A stretch of DNA of 64,000 bases from Knoellia sp031844405 (GTDB lineage Bacteria; Actinomycetota; Actinomycetes; Actinomycetales; Dermatophilaceae), in the NCBI GenBank assembly GCA_031844405.1, contig JAUZVC010000002.1:62001-126000 (forward strand). The letters are read 5' to 3'. The notes beneath the pieces were generated by a model. The model was not told the DNA's origin. It saw only the letters and a program-made list of their open reading frames with translations, and ran no database searches. This document shows positions 8,135 to 16,414 of this stretch, in pieces (positions within the stretch are counted from its first letter, which is position 1; each line of letters begins with the position of its first letter). Position numbers and translations under genes: made by a program.

Positions 8135-9121
8135 TCAGGCCGTCGCGGACTCGGTCGAGCCGGTCGAGCCGTGCTGCGGCAGGACCTCGGACCCGAAGGC
8201 GTCGATGAAGTCGGACTGCTCCTGCCCGACGTGGTGGAGGTAGAGGTCGTCGAACCCGAGCGAGGCGAGGTGCTCGAGGCGCTCGCGGTGCTCGCCGAGG
8301 TCGGACGAGACCTGCACCGCCTCGCGAACGGCGTCGGCGGTGACCAGCTCGCCGATGGTGTCGAAGGCCTCCGCCGTCTCGGTGTCCCACGCGAGCGGTG
8401 GCCCGATGACGTTGCTGCGCCACTGGTCGACGGCGATGTCCTCGGCCGCCTGCTCGGTCTCGGCCCAGCTGAGGTGCACCTGGAGCGACAGGTCGCCGCG
8501 CCCACCCGCCCCGCGGTAGGCCTCGACGACGTCCCGCAGCGTCTCCTCCGGTTGCACGATGGTGATGAGCCCGTCCGCCCAGGCGGCGACGCGCGAGGCG
8601 CTCTCGACGGACACGACCGGCGCGATGAGCTTCGGCTGCTGCTCGGGCAGGTCCCACAAGCGCGCCCGGTCGACGGTGACGAGCCCGTCGTGGCTCACCT
8701 CCTCGCCGTGGAGCAGGCGGCGGATGACGTCGACGCACTCGTCGAGCCGCTGGTCGCGCAGCTCCTTGCGTGGCCATCCCTCGCCGGTGATGTGCTCGTT
8801 GCTCGCCTCGCCGCTGCCGAGCGCGACCCAGAACCGGCCCTCGAACATCTGCGACAGGGTCGCGATCTTCTGCGCGGCGACGGCCGGGTGGTAGCGCTGT
8901 CCGGGGGCGCTCACGCACCCGAAGGTCAGGTCGGTCGTCGCGAGGGCGGCGCCGAGCCACGCCCACGTGTAGCCGCTGTGTCCCTGCCGCGCGCTCCATG
9001 GGGAGAAGTGGTCCGAGCACATCGCCATCGCGAAGCCCGCGCGCTCGGCGTGCTGGACGTCGGCCAGGAGACGACCGGGGCTGATCTGCTCGTGCGACGC
9101 GTGGAAGCCGTATCGGGTCAT
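8135..9121 (-). CDS. LLM-class flavin-dependent oxidoreductase (TIGR03885-like)
   Basis: A luciferase-like TIM-barrel oxidoreductase of about 328 residues. The opening GFHASHEQISPGRLL, then AMCSDHFSPWSARQG and FEGRFWVALGSGEASNEH, match the subgroup named by NCBI as FMN-dependent LLM oxidoreductases (TIGR03885), thought to have reverted from F420 to a flavin. The family start MTRxGxHASHEQ supports ATG 9121; a GTG at 9130 is in frame, and GGGAGG lies very close to the ATG. It is the first gene of an operon with the GH13 enzyme. The substrate is unknown. Confidence 0.85.
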   Translation of the reverse strand: MTRYGFHASHEQISPGRLLADVQHAERAGFAMAMCSDHFSPWSARQGHSGYTWAWLGAALATTDLTFGCVSAPGQRYHPAVAAQKIATLSQMFEGRFWVALGSGEASNEHITGEGWPRKELRDQRLDECVDVIRRLLHGEEVSHDGLVTVDRARLWDLPEQQPKLIAPVVSVESASRVAAWADGLITIVQPEETLRDVVEAYRGAGGRGDLSLQVHLSWAETEQAAEDIAVDQWRSNVIGPPLAWDTETAEAFDTIGELVTADAVREAVQVSSDLGEHRERLEHLASLGFDDLYLHHVGQEQSDFIDAFGSEVLPQHGSTGSTESATA

Positions 9122-9201
9122 GCCTCCCACCAGACCACACGCCGGCGCCCTCGGACGATGTCCGTGCGGGTGGGATTCCGCCCCGGCGCTAGCGTGTGCG
9201 C

Positions 9202-10107
9202 ATGGGCAGCGGCCATGGACACAGCCACGGCCACGCCGGGGCGACGCACCGGTGGCGGCTCCGGTTCGCCTTCGCGCTCATCGCCGCCTTCTTCGCCGTC
9301 GAGCTCGTGGCCGGGCTCACCTCCGGCTCGCTGGCGCTGCTCTCGGACGCGGGCCACATGGCCGCCGACGTCGTCGCGCTCGGCGCGGCGCTCGTGGCGA
9401 CCCGGATTGCCGGGCGCGACGACACGACGGGGCGGCGCACCTACGGGTCGTTCCGTGCGGAGGTCTTCGCGTCGGGACTGGCCGTGCTCCTCATGCTCGG
9501 CGTCGCGGCATACATCGCCGTCGAGGCGGTCCTCCGCGTCGGCGAGACGCCCGTGGTGGCGACCGGCCCGATGCTCGTCGTCGGCGCCCTCGGCCTCGTG
9601 GTCAACGTCGTCGCGCTCGCCCTCCTGCGCGGCGGGGCGGCGGAGTCGCTCAACGTCAAGGGCGCCTACCTCGAGGTCGTCGCCGACACCCTCGGCTCGG
9701 TCGGTGTCATCGCGGCGGGCCTCCTCGTCGCGGCGACCGGTGACGCGTGGTGGGATACCGGCATCGCGCTCGCGATCGCGGCGTTCGTGGCGGTGCGCGC
9801 CGTGATGCTCGGCCGCGAGGTGCTCTCCGTCCTCGGCCAGCACGCGCCCGCCGGAATGCGTCCGGACGACGTCGCGGCGGCGCTCGGTGCGGTCGACGGG
9901 GTGCGCGACGTGCACGACCTGCACGTGTGGACGCTGACGTCGGGCATGAACGTCGCGACCGCGCACCTCATGACCCGCGAGGGTGCCGACCCCCACGAGG
10001 TCCTCGACGCCGCGCGCCACGTCATGCGCAGCCACTTCGGCGTCGAGCACGCCACGCTCCAGGTCGAGCCGGAGTCGCACACCGGCTGCCACGACGTCAC
10101 CTGGTGA
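9202..10107 (+). CDS. Cation diffusion facilitator (zinc/cobalt) exporter
   Basis: A 301-residue membrane protein of the CDF family (CzcD/ZitB type). It begins with a His-rich stretch (GHGHSHGHAG) and has six predicted membrane helices. Metal-site motifs are LLSDAGHMAADVVALG (TM2, H-x-x-x-D) and YLEVVADTLGSVGVI (TM5, D-x-x-x-D type). The soluble C-terminal domain carries the DVHDLHVWTLTSG metal-binding block. It exports Zn2+ or related divalent ions in exchange for protons. ATG 9202 is chosen; a GTG at 9196 is in frame. The next gene encodes CueP, so the neighbourhood is about metal tolerance. Confidence 0.93.
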   Translation: MGSGHGHSHGHAGATHRWRLRFAFALIAAFFAVELVAGLTSGSLALLSDAGHMAADVVALGAALVATRIAGRDDTTGRRTYGSFRAEVFASGLAVLLMLGVAAYIAVEAVLRVGETPVVATGPMLVVGALGLVVNVVALALLRGGAAESLNVKGAYLEVVADTLGSVGVIAAGLLVAATGDAWWDTGIALAIAAFVAVRAVMLGREVLSVLGQHAPAGMRPDDVAAALGAVDGVRDVHDLHVWTLTSGMNVATAHLMTREGADPHEVLDAARHVMRSHFGVEHATLQVEPESHTGCHDVTW

Positions 10108-10154
10108 AATCCGTTGCGCTTCGGCCGCGGGCGAATTAGCGTCGAAGCACACGG

Positions 10155-10212
10155 AAGGGAGGTGGTCCAGGAAGTGATTTCCCATTGGACGCGTGAGGTG
10201 ACTGCGCGCTAG
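10155..10212 (+). promoter_or_regulatory. Extended Shine-Dalgarno and 12-codon leader ORF
   Basis: GGAAGGGAGGTGGTCC at 10153-10168 is close to the full complement of the 16S rRNA 3' end, far longer than a normal ribosome site. It is followed by a tiny frame, GTG at 10174 to TAG at 10210, encoding MISHWTREVTAR. A small hairpin (CCTCG...CGAGG) and a larger structured element come next, before cueP at 10434. The arrangement looks like a translated leader peptide or a ribosome-binding regulatory RNA. Whether it controls cueP or is its own transcript is not known. Confidence 0.55.
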
Positions 10213-10270
10213 TCGTGCACCTCGACTGCCGAGGTCGCGCCGCCCGGCGCAATCCCAGCAGCTCACCGCA

Positions 10271-10338
10271 GCCCGCGGGCCGTGCAGGTCGTCCCCTGCA
10301 CTCGCCGCCTCCCAGACGGAGCGGCAAGGCCCGCGGGC
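10271..10338 (+). ncRNA. Structured three-way-junction RNA element in the cueP leader
   Basis: A perfect 11-bp closing stem (10271-10281 with 10328-10338) encloses two further hairpins: GTGCAGG/CCTGCAC (10282-10288 with 10295-10301), and a GCCGC-CTCC/GGAG-CGGC arm just after it. No U-tract follows. It could be a terminator for the leader transcript, an attenuator for cueP or a ligand-sensing leader. The class is not recognised, and the fold is by eye only. Confidence 0.5.
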
Positions 10339-10433
10339 TGTTCCGTCCCCGGACGGCTTTCGTCGTATGCCGTCCGCACCCGTCGGGACCAACGTCCGGT
10401 CCGCTGTCGTGGGCCGTGAGGCAGGCTGGCGCC

Positions 10434-11060
10434 ATGCGACTGATCCGCACCGTCCTCGTCACCATCTTCGCCGTCGCCGTGCTCCCCGGGTGTGCTGGTT
10501 CGACCACCGGCTCCGCCACCGCCGAGCGGGCACCGACGTCGGCGCAGTCGGCGTCGCCCTCGCAGCCCGTCTCCGCGGGCGGCCAGGCCCTGCTGACGAA
10601 GCACTCCTTCAGCGGGAGGAGCGCCGTCGAGATCATCGACCAGCTCGACCGGATGCCGGTGTCCTCACGTCCCACGGACCTCACGGCGTCCGTGCGCGCC
10701 GACGAGCTCGTCGTCTCCGGAGAGGGCGCCGAGGTCTCGCTGCCGATGCCGAAGGACCGCTTCTACCTGTCCGTTGCGCCGTATGTCGACACGACGCACG
10801 ACTGCTTCAACCACTCGTTGACGACGTGCCAGGGCGAGATGGGCGGCGAGGACGTGCAGGTGCGCCTCGTCGAGGAGGGAACGGGATCGGTGCTCGTGGG
10901 CGAGACGAAGACCGTCTTCGACAACGGCTTCATCGGGCTGTGGCTTCCGAAGGACATCTCCGGCACCCTGCGCATCACCCACGACGGCCGCACCGGCGAG
11001 CAGCCGATCTCCACCCACGACGGCGACCCCACCTGCCTCACCACCCTCCGCCTCACCTGA
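10434..11060 (+). CDS. cueP: CueP-family copper-binding lipoprotein
   Basis: A 208-residue lipoprotein: basic start, hydrophobic h-region and lipobox VLPGC at about residues 16-20. The body matches the CueP family: RPTDLTASVRADEL, MPKDRFYLSVAPYV, THDCFNHSLTTCQGE, and a C-terminal DPTCLTTLRL. The three cysteines in HDCF, TTCQGE and PTCL correspond to the metal ligands of periplasmic CueP. It would sit on the outer face of the membrane, buffering or delivering copper. ATG 10434 is used because it starts the signal peptide. It follows a CDF exporter and the structured leader described above. Confidence 0.9.
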   Translation: MRLIRTVLVTIFAVAVLPGCAGSTTGSATAERAPTSAQSASPSQPVSAGGQALLTKHSFSGRSAVEIIDQLDRMPVSSRPTDLTASVRADELVVSGEGAEVSLPMPKDRFYLSVAPYVDTTHDCFNHSLTTCQGEMGGEDVQVRLVEEGTGSVLVGETKTVFDNGFIGLWLPKDISGTLRITHDGRTGEQPISTHDGDPTCLTTLRLT

Positions 11061-11232
11061 CTGAGCAGCGACGAGGCATTGGCCGCCGCCGGTCGTGCCA
11101 GCCTGTTCGTGCTGACCCGGGCTCGTGCGGACGTGCAAGCCCGTCCGCACCATGTCGCGGACCACTCGCTGGCTCCACGCTGGGCAGTGACGCCACGGAG
11201 GCGCCAGCCGGCGACGAGGAAGGAAGACGAGC

Positions 11233-11532
11233 ATGAGGAGACTGTTCGCGACCGCGGCCTGCGTGGTCGCCCTGGCAGGACTGTCCGCCGCACCAGCCAT
11301 GGCGGGCGAGGTCAAGGGCCCGCCGTCGACCGAGGGCCACAACACGAACACGACCGGCGCACTCGACCATGCCAGGTCCGCCTGCGCGGCCAGTGGCCTC
11401 AACGACATGGACCCCGAGGAGGGCCAGGTCGACTCGCAGGTCCAGACGGCCGCCGACTCGTGGAAGTACTACGGACTGCCCAAGGGCTCACCCGGCACGC
11501 TCGGCCTGTGCCGCGGCAACGCCGGCGGGTGA
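11233..11532 (+). CDS. Small secreted protein with Sec signal peptide
   Basis: A 99-residue precursor: MRRLFATAACVVALAG is a Sec signal with a probable cleavage after PAMA. The mature part of about 75 residues holds two cysteines (ARSACAASG and LGLCRGN) that could form a disulfide, and no recognised domain. GAGGAAGGAAG lies just upstream of the ATG as a ribosome site. A strong terminator follows. The function is unknown; small exported proteins of this sort occur across actinobacteria. Confidence 0.8.
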   Translation: MRRLFATAACVVALAGLSAAPAMAGEVKGPPSTEGHNTNTTGALDHARSACAASGLNDMDPEEGQVDSQVQTAADSWKYYGLPKGSPGTLGLCRGNAGG

Positions 11533-11551
11533 CCGCGGCCCGGACAAGGGA

Positions 11552-11578
11552 AACGCCCCGAGCAGTGCTCGGGGCGTT
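11552..11578 (+). terminator. Rho-independent-type hairpin after the secreted protein gene
   Basis: AACGCCCCGAGCA pairs with TGCTCGGGGCGTT in a perfect 13-bp stem with a 1-nt loop, 20 nt after the stop at 11532, followed by a T-containing run. It is the last feature that looks like core chromosome on this side. Confidence 0.85.
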
Positions 11579-11742
11579 CGCTTGCGGGTCAAGGGATACC
11601 GAACGGCGCCGTTGATACTTTGACTCCGTCGAGGTTGGGGCGCGTGCGTCAACCTGCTTTCGGCTGATTTCTAGAACGTGTCCTCGAACGACTCTTCCTC
11701 CGCTACTTTCGGTTCGTCAGTGCGCGAGCGAATGGGAGCCCA

Positions 11743-12933
11743 ATGCCGTCCGAAGACCGTCCAAACGGCGCTGTTGTTTCATTAGTGGGCGAAGGTGAGT
11801 CCACCGCGTTTGATCCATGGATGCTGCTTGCCACCCAGCGCGCAGCTCTCGTGACTTGGGCGCCTAAAGCAAGTGAGGACTCGCACGGATGGGGTCCTGA
11901 GTTGTCGTCGACCAGCCAACTTGCGCAACAGCTTATGGCGATCATTTCCCGAGCTGGCGCGAGCCCGGCGATCCTGAATGGGCCCGCGATTTTCACGCTG
12001 GAGCTTCCAACCGGCTCTACGCTGCAACATCTCGTCCCAGCACTCGGTGGTGGCTATCGAGGAATGGTCAGAGGTGCCCGGGGCATCTCCGGCCACGCAC
12101 GTCTTGTTCCAGTCTCGGGTGCGGGAGTCGGTGCGGGCGCCGCCTTCGCCATCGGCCCCTTGGTGGCACTCGTGGCGCTCGCGGTTGGTGCCGAGATGCT
12201 TGCGCGGCATCAACAGGATCAAAGACTTCGCCGCCTCGAGCTTGGGATCAAGCGACTGGAACAGGCGGACCAGGAACGTACCGCCGCTGAGCTGGGCGCT
12301 GCGTCAGAAGCTCTCGAACTAGGACGAGCTGCTTTGGTAGACCGCATCGCAATCCCCAGCTCAGTTGGCTTAGGGGCGGCTCGAAACAACTTGCGTGACA
12401 TCCGCAACCGGGCGGTTGCATGGCTGGAAGAGTGGGAGCGAGAGGCCGGGAACTTGCCCGCCCCCGTGGAGATGCATGTACCTCTGCAACGGATGGACGC
12501 GCTTGTCTCGGGTGCGTCAGGAAGCATCGATGCCTTCCCTGTGAGGGTGGCGACGTTGTTTCATGCCCTTTGCTTGGATTCTCGGGCCACACTCCTCACC
12601 TCGGTAGAGGCCGCGCTGGCAAACCCCAACGTCGAACTCCCCAGCCTCGAGGCACAACTGCAGAGTGCGCTTGCCACCAACACCGAGACGCAGGACAGAT
12701 TGCGTGCGCTGCTCTGGCGCTTGGCAGAGCGACCCATCTTCACTCCGTTCCTCACTTCCAAGGGTTCGACCGAAGCAAAGGCCTACCGGCTGTCGGGAAC
12801 GCTGGCCAAACTGGCCGAGGCGGCTGCACGCACGCCGGACGCGCCAGGAATTCTGAACGATTCAGGACGACAGATCCTCGAACTTCATCGTCAGCCTGAT
12901 GGGTCATTGCGGATCCTCGCTCCTACCGGCTGA
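11743..12933 (+). CDS. Hypothetical protein with central membrane segment
   Basis: A 396-residue protein of unknown function. Residues 125-150 form a Gly/Ala-rich hydrophobic stretch (GVGAGAAFAIGPLVALVALA) suited to a membrane hairpin. A charged helical region follows (RLRRLELGIKRLEQADQER), then about 220 residues predicted mostly helical. No catalytic motif is recognised. Codon third positions contain more A and T than in the genes to the left, so it appears to mark the start of foreign DNA. A long hairpin downstream (13045-13089) is its probable terminator. Confidence 0.75.
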   Translation: MPSEDRPNGAVVSLVGEGESTAFDPWMLLATQRAALVTWAPKASEDSHGWGPELSSTSQLAQQLMAIISRAGASPAILNGPAIFTLELPTGSTLQHLVPALGGGYRGMVRGARGISGHARLVPVSGAGVGAGAAFAIGPLVALVALAVGAEMLARHQQDQRLRRLELGIKRLEQADQERTAAELGAASEALELGRAALVDRIAIPSSVGLGAARNNLRDIRNRAVAWLEEWEREAGNLPAPVEMHVPLQRMDALVSGASGSIDAFPVRVATLFHALCLDSRATLLTSVEAALANPNVELPSLEAQLQSALATNTETQDRLRALLWRLAERPIFTPFLTSKGSTEAKAYRLSGTLAKLAEAAARTPDAPGILNDSGRQILELHRQPDGSLRILAPTG

Positions 12934-13044
12934 GCTGCTGGCGTGAACCTGCCGGGTCTGCTCCATCTGGCTGTGCGGAGGGCGCCGTCCGAGCACGGCC
13001 TCGTCCCTCCGTGCCGACTCCTAAGCAATCCTTAGTCTCGATGG

Positions 13045-13089
13045 AACGACGTAGGACCCGGCGGCGAAGCTGCCGGGTCCTACGTCGTT
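13045..13089 (+). terminator. Long 18-bp hairpin
   Basis: AACGACGTAGGACCCGGC at 13045-13062 pairs with the reverse complement ending at 13089 in an 18-bp stem with a short loop. It lies about 110 nt after the stop at 12933, where no gene is seen, and could terminate from either side. The stem is longer than needed for termination, so a repeat origin is possible. Confidence 0.65.
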
Positions 13090-13102
13090 CTGGCGGGTTG
13101 AC

Positions 13103-13158
13103 GACGAAAGTCGCTGACCTGCTGGGTTGCCGGGGTCGCCGGACCTCATTCCCCGTCC
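13103..13158 (+). repeat. Direct repeat A, GACGAAAGTC type
   Basis: About 56 bp beginning GACGAAAGTCGCTGACCTGC and ending ATTCCCCGTC, repeated with few differences at 13635-13690. The two copies flank a 480-bp segment with one small minus-strand gene. The 10-mer GACGAAAGTC recurs near 13.58-13.60 kb and at 45.89-45.92 kb but nowhere else noticed in the window. Confidence 0.7.
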
Positions 13159-13445
13159 AGATCGGCGCCATTCCCCGTCGTCCCAGAAGCGGCAGCCCGG
13201 TGGGCATGATCCAGGCGACCCTGACCGCGCCTACTCCACGCGCGCCACAGGGTGCGCAGATACGACACCAGGCAGACCCCGAAGATGGCCAGGCAGGCCC
13301 ACCAGTAACCGTCGATGCCCCCGTCGGCGTACCTCACGAGGAAGTAGAGCGCGACCGTGCCGATGAGCCCTTCGATAGCGATTTCACGCACGCCAGGGGC
13401 CTCTTCCGCGTCGCTCGTCGCTCGGCTCACTCGACCTCCCAGCAT
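13146..13445 (-). CDS. Small two-helix membrane protein
   Basis: A 99-residue protein. After a polar start (MLGGRVSRATSDAEEAP) come two hydrophobic segments, IEGLIGTVALYFLV and YWWACLAIFGVCLVSYL, then a basic, polar tail. Start ATG 13445 has GGAG about 10 nt upstream. It lies between the two copies of a 56-bp direct repeat. It contains GGCGTAC, a heptamer absent from the core flanks, in line with foreign origin. Function unknown. Confidence 0.6.
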   Translation of the reverse strand: MLGGRVSRATSDAEEAPGVREIAIEGLIGTVALYFLVRYADGGIDGYWWACLAIFGVCLVSYLRTLWRAWSRRGQGRLDHAHRAAASGTTGNGADLDGE

Positions 13446-13580
13446 GGGTGACTCTCCGCTCTCTTCTCGGCACCCTAGCGATCGCCGTGGCACCGCACTA
13501 TGGTGACAGCAACGCCGGACGGTTCCGCGCTTTTGACCGACGGGGAATGACGGGAAAAGCGACGGGGAATGACCCCGCCA

Positions 13581-13621
13581 GACTTTCGTCGTCGCCTCCC
13601 CGGACTTTCGTCCGGAGCCCC
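13581..13621 (+). repeat. Candidate left island boundary repeat (attL-like)
   Basis: A 41-bp stretch with two GACTTTCGTC boxes exactly 22 nt apart and AGCCCC 13 nt after the second box start. The same layout with 34 of 41 identical positions occurs at 45892-45932, touching the tRNA-Ser 3' end, in the same orientation. It is a candidate left edge of the island. The identity is not perfect, and the boxes belong to a local repeat family, so this is a proposal only. Confidence 0.4.
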
Positions 13622-13634
13622 CATCAGGGCTGAG

Positions 13635-13690
13635 GACGAAAGTCGCTGACCTGCGGGTTCGCGGCGTCGTCGGTACCCCATTCCCCGTCG
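13635..13690 (+). repeat. Direct repeat B, GACGAAAGTC type
   Basis: The partner of the repeat at 13103-13158, with one base missing and several substitutions. The surrounding 13.54-13.71 kb is rich in ATTCCCCGTC and its complement GACGGGGAAT in both orientations, a repeat patch with no coding signal. Confidence 0.65.
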
Positions 13691-13848
13691 CATTCCCCGC
13701 CATTCCCCGTCCGGGAGGCATCGTCGCAGGTCACAGGCGCGGGCGCCGTGGCTTCACCGCTCGAAGCGAGCGTGCCGACGCCGGGAGATCAACCAGTTCG
13801 GCGACCTCTTCATCGCCCGGCGACGCGGCCGTCCAGGTCGCCGACACC

Positions 13849-14094
13849 GTGCGGGCAAGCGTGGGGTGGATCCTGGTCCAGCAGACCGGCGTTTCCCGTA
13901 TGCAGGACGTCTTCCTGCAGAAGCGGGCCAGGCCGTGGGTTGCGGCGGGGCTCGGCGAAGAGGGGTGGCTCTTCGACGCGGCTGGGGTCACGCTCGCCGA
14001 TGTGTGTGAGCAGGTTGCGGCGGGCACGGTGGATTGAGATGCGCTCGCGATGCTGGCGGCGCTGCGTGGTGTTCCGGTGCCCGCCAGGACGTGA
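13849..14094 (+). pseudogene. Truncated duplicate of the following gene, with in-frame stop
   Basis: The translated stretch VRASVGWILVQQTGV ... WVAAGLGEEGWLFDAAGVTL aligns with the C-terminal half of the gene at 14179-14670 (RAGIGWCIVQAAL ... WAGEGLGEHGWLFATAGVSV). A TGA at 14035-14037 replaces a sense codon between VD and DALAMLAALRGV; after it the match continues to a stop at 14092. The N-terminal half is missing or too diverged to see. This is a dead tandem duplicate. Confidence 0.65.
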
Positions 14095-14178
14095 ACCGTC
14101 CAACGCCATGGGCCTGCCGTGATGGCGTCGAGTGCAAGAGGGCGGGACGTGTCCAGCGTCTGCGGCCCTCTTGGCGGC

Positions 14179-14670
14179 ATGACGAGCGAGCCGGACGGGG
14201 GTGCCCTGTCGCTGCTGGACTGGGCGCAGGCCCTTCCGATGTCACGAGCCGTCGGAGACGCTCCTGGCGTTCGGGTCGGGATCCGCGCCGTGGTCGCGTC
14301 GGGAGTGCCTCGCGCGAACCTGGACACGTACTGGGCGGTCCTGCATCCCGGCATGCGAGTGACCGCGCGTGCGGCGCGCACCCTAGGCGAGGACCTGCAT
14401 CGGCTGTCCCTGCGGTGGCTAGAGGTGACGCTGCGCGCCGGGATCGGCTGGTGCATCGTCCAAGCGGCGCTGTGCGACCGGGACCTCTGGTCGTCGCGGA
14501 GGCTGGTCGCTACGTGGGCCGGTGAGGGCTTGGGCGAACACGGATGGCTGTTCGCGACGGCGGGTGTGTCCGTGGACGAGGCGCGGCCGCTGGTAGCGGC
14601 TGGGGTCGTGGACGAGGACGCGCTCGCGATGCTGGCGGCTCTTCGCGGGGTCGCACTCCCGGCGGTCTGA
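14179..14670 (+). CDS. Hypothetical protein, paralogue of the adjacent pseudogene
   Basis: A 163-residue protein of unknown function. Recognisable only by comparison with the decayed copy just upstream: the shared core is IGWCIVQAAL, GLGEHGWLFATAGVS and DALAMLAALRGV. Mostly helical, with several Trp residues and no metal-binding or catalytic motif. ATG 14179 is chosen; GTG/ATG codons at 14119-14122 are in frame and would add 20 residues. The surviving intact copy suggests recent duplication inside the island. Confidence 0.55.
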   Translation: MTSEPDGGALSLLDWAQALPMSRAVGDAPGVRVGIRAVVASGVPRANLDTYWAVLHPGMRVTARAARTLGEDLHRLSLRWLEVTLRAGIGWCIVQAALCDRDLWSSRRLVATWAGEGLGEHGWLFATAGVSVDEARPLVAAGVVDEDALAMLAALRGVALPAV

Positions 14671-14844
14671 CTGCTGGTCGCCGGGTTGGATCAGCCCCGG
14701 TCGAGGGGTGTGGATGCGGCGTTACTGCATCACGGCACCCGACCGTCCAGACAGAACCCGCGGGTCGTGGCTGCTCTAACGGCACGGGCGCCGCAGACGC
14801 GAAAGGAGGTTTGTGGTGCGCCCGGCCACCCTAGGCTGCGGAGC

Positions 14845-15867
14845 GTGACGAAGACCCGACGGCGCACGCCCGCCCGAGCCAACACAGTGAGCCGGGTCGT
14901 CATCGGCCACTGGGAGAAACTGGCCGCTGTCGCCAGCGTCCTCACCGCCGCCACCGCGGCTGTCGTCTACGCGGTAACACTCAACGCGAACACGCTCTTC
15001 GCCGCGGGCCTCGGGGTCACCACGGATGACCTTGGCGTGACCCAGACCGGGCTCATCGCATCCGCGCTCATGTACGCGATCGTCCTGGGTCTGCTGTGCT
15101 TACTCGTGGCCGCGTCCTTCGGGATGGGGCGGTCTGCGACGTACGTCACGGGGCGTCACGCCGCACACCGCTGGCCCACACTCAAGGGGCTGCGCACCCC
15201 GTGGCCTACGCCCGGACTGAGCCTGACGGGCTGGGTGAAACTCCTCGCGCGCATCGCCGTGCGCATGCCGCTCATCCTGATCCCTCCGCTGGCCATGGTG
15301 CTCCTCCTGCTGGCGTTGGGACGCGGGTCGGACGACCATGTCGGGTTCGCGACCGTCGCCGTGTGGATGTCTGTCGCCCTCGGCTCCGGCGTCGCGCTCA
15401 CCGAGATTCTCACGACGCCGCAGGCGCCCCCCGCCGAGACCAAGGACGTCAATGCCGGACTGGCCGGGCATGAGACAGCCGCGATGGGCCTGGCCGTGCT
15501 GGTCGTGGTGACGGTGGTGGCCTACCTAGTCGTCAACGGGTTGAGCAGCAGCGCAGCCGGTCGCGCCCGGGCCCTGCTGCGCGGTCCGGCGGGACAGGTC
15601 GAGACGTCTGGTTTCGCCGACCCGTTCCTGGCGGGGCAGCGCAGCGCCACCCGGCTCGTGGCCTTGACCGGCGCTGACCCTCTGGGGGTGTGCGACGGCA
15701 AGAAGGTGGCCACGCTGGTGAGCGCGAGCGCCGAGGCCAACGTCGTCATCGTCTACCCGGACGCGAAGAAGGCTGCTGTCGGGGTGTACCGGCTCCCGCG
15801 GGACCTCTACGGCGTGGTCACCGGGATGACCGAGTCCGTGCCGTGCACGTTCATTCCCAAGCCGTGA
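14845..15867 (+). CDS. Hypothetical polytopic membrane protein
   Basis: A 340-residue protein with about five hydrophobic segments: LAAVASVLTAATAAVVYAV, the ASALMYAIVLGLLCLLVA region, MPLILIPPLAMVLLLLAL, VWMSVALGSGVALTEIL and LAVLVVVTVVAYLVV. The C-terminal 110 residues are soluble and include the pair GVCDGKKVATLV and a final SVPCTFIPKP, so a disulfide is possible. GTG 14845 starts it, with TAGGCT 12 nt upstream in a position that fits a leaderless -10 box. No family recognised. Confidence 0.65.
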   Translation: MTKTRRRTPARANTVSRVVIGHWEKLAAVASVLTAATAAVVYAVTLNANTLFAAGLGVTTDDLGVTQTGLIASALMYAIVLGLLCLLVAASFGMGRSATYVTGRHAAHRWPTLKGLRTPWPTPGLSLTGWVKLLARIAVRMPLILIPPLAMVLLLLALGRGSDDHVGFATVAVWMSVALGSGVALTEILTTPQAPPAETKDVNAGLAGHETAAMGLAVLVVVTVVAYLVVNGLSSSAAGRARALLRGPAGQVETSGFADPFLAGQRSATRLVALTGADPLGVCDGKKVATLVSASAEANVVIVYPDAKKAAVGVYRLPRDLYGVVTGMTESVPCTFIPKP

Positions 15868-16414
15868 CGCCCCTTCCGGGTTAGGACTGTCGCTCGGGCA
15901 CCTCGCGGACCTGGCGTTCATCATCGGCCGCTGCTTGCGCCTTCCGGGAACCCTCAGCGGCAGCCTTGTCGAGTTCCGCGGCCAGCCGGTCATCCCAGTG
16001 TCCCGTTCCCATGCGCCGCCATGATGCACGGCACGCCCTTGCACTGGGACGCATCCTGATAATCCACCAGCGCGCTCGGCCGCGGATCGCTTCACCGTGC
16101 CCGACTATCCGCAACAATCACGCACTATCCAGAAATCCGGATAGTTGGTAGGGCGGACTAGTGCTCCAGAGGCTCGCCGGGGGATTAGGTCCTGCTGAGG
16201 CTGCGCGACGACGTCGCCCTTAGCCCGCGCATGGGGTGCGCGACTATCGGCATCACTCTGGACGGCGACCACCCGGGCCGCAGCCTGACGATCTCGGACC
16301 AGCGAGACCCTGTCGAGCATGACCTACTTCCCTGCCTGAGAGGCCGGGCTAAGTCGACCCGGCCTCGCCTGCGTCGACGCGATAGGCGTCGGCTGCGACA
16401 AGAAGGCGGTGTGG
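15868..16414. other. Intergenic stretch without a supported gene
   Basis: About 550 bases. A short minus-strand frame (about 43 codons, MGTGHWDDRLAAELDK...) lies near 15.88-16.01 kb and could be a small helical protein, but has no support beyond being open. ACTATCC and GGATAGT form a small inverted repeat near 16125-16146. Nothing else is seen. Confidence 0.4.

Noticed and set aside
15881..16117. Small minus-strand gene
   Set aside because: An open frame with a possible 43-residue product but no ribosome site, no family match and no coupling to neighbours.
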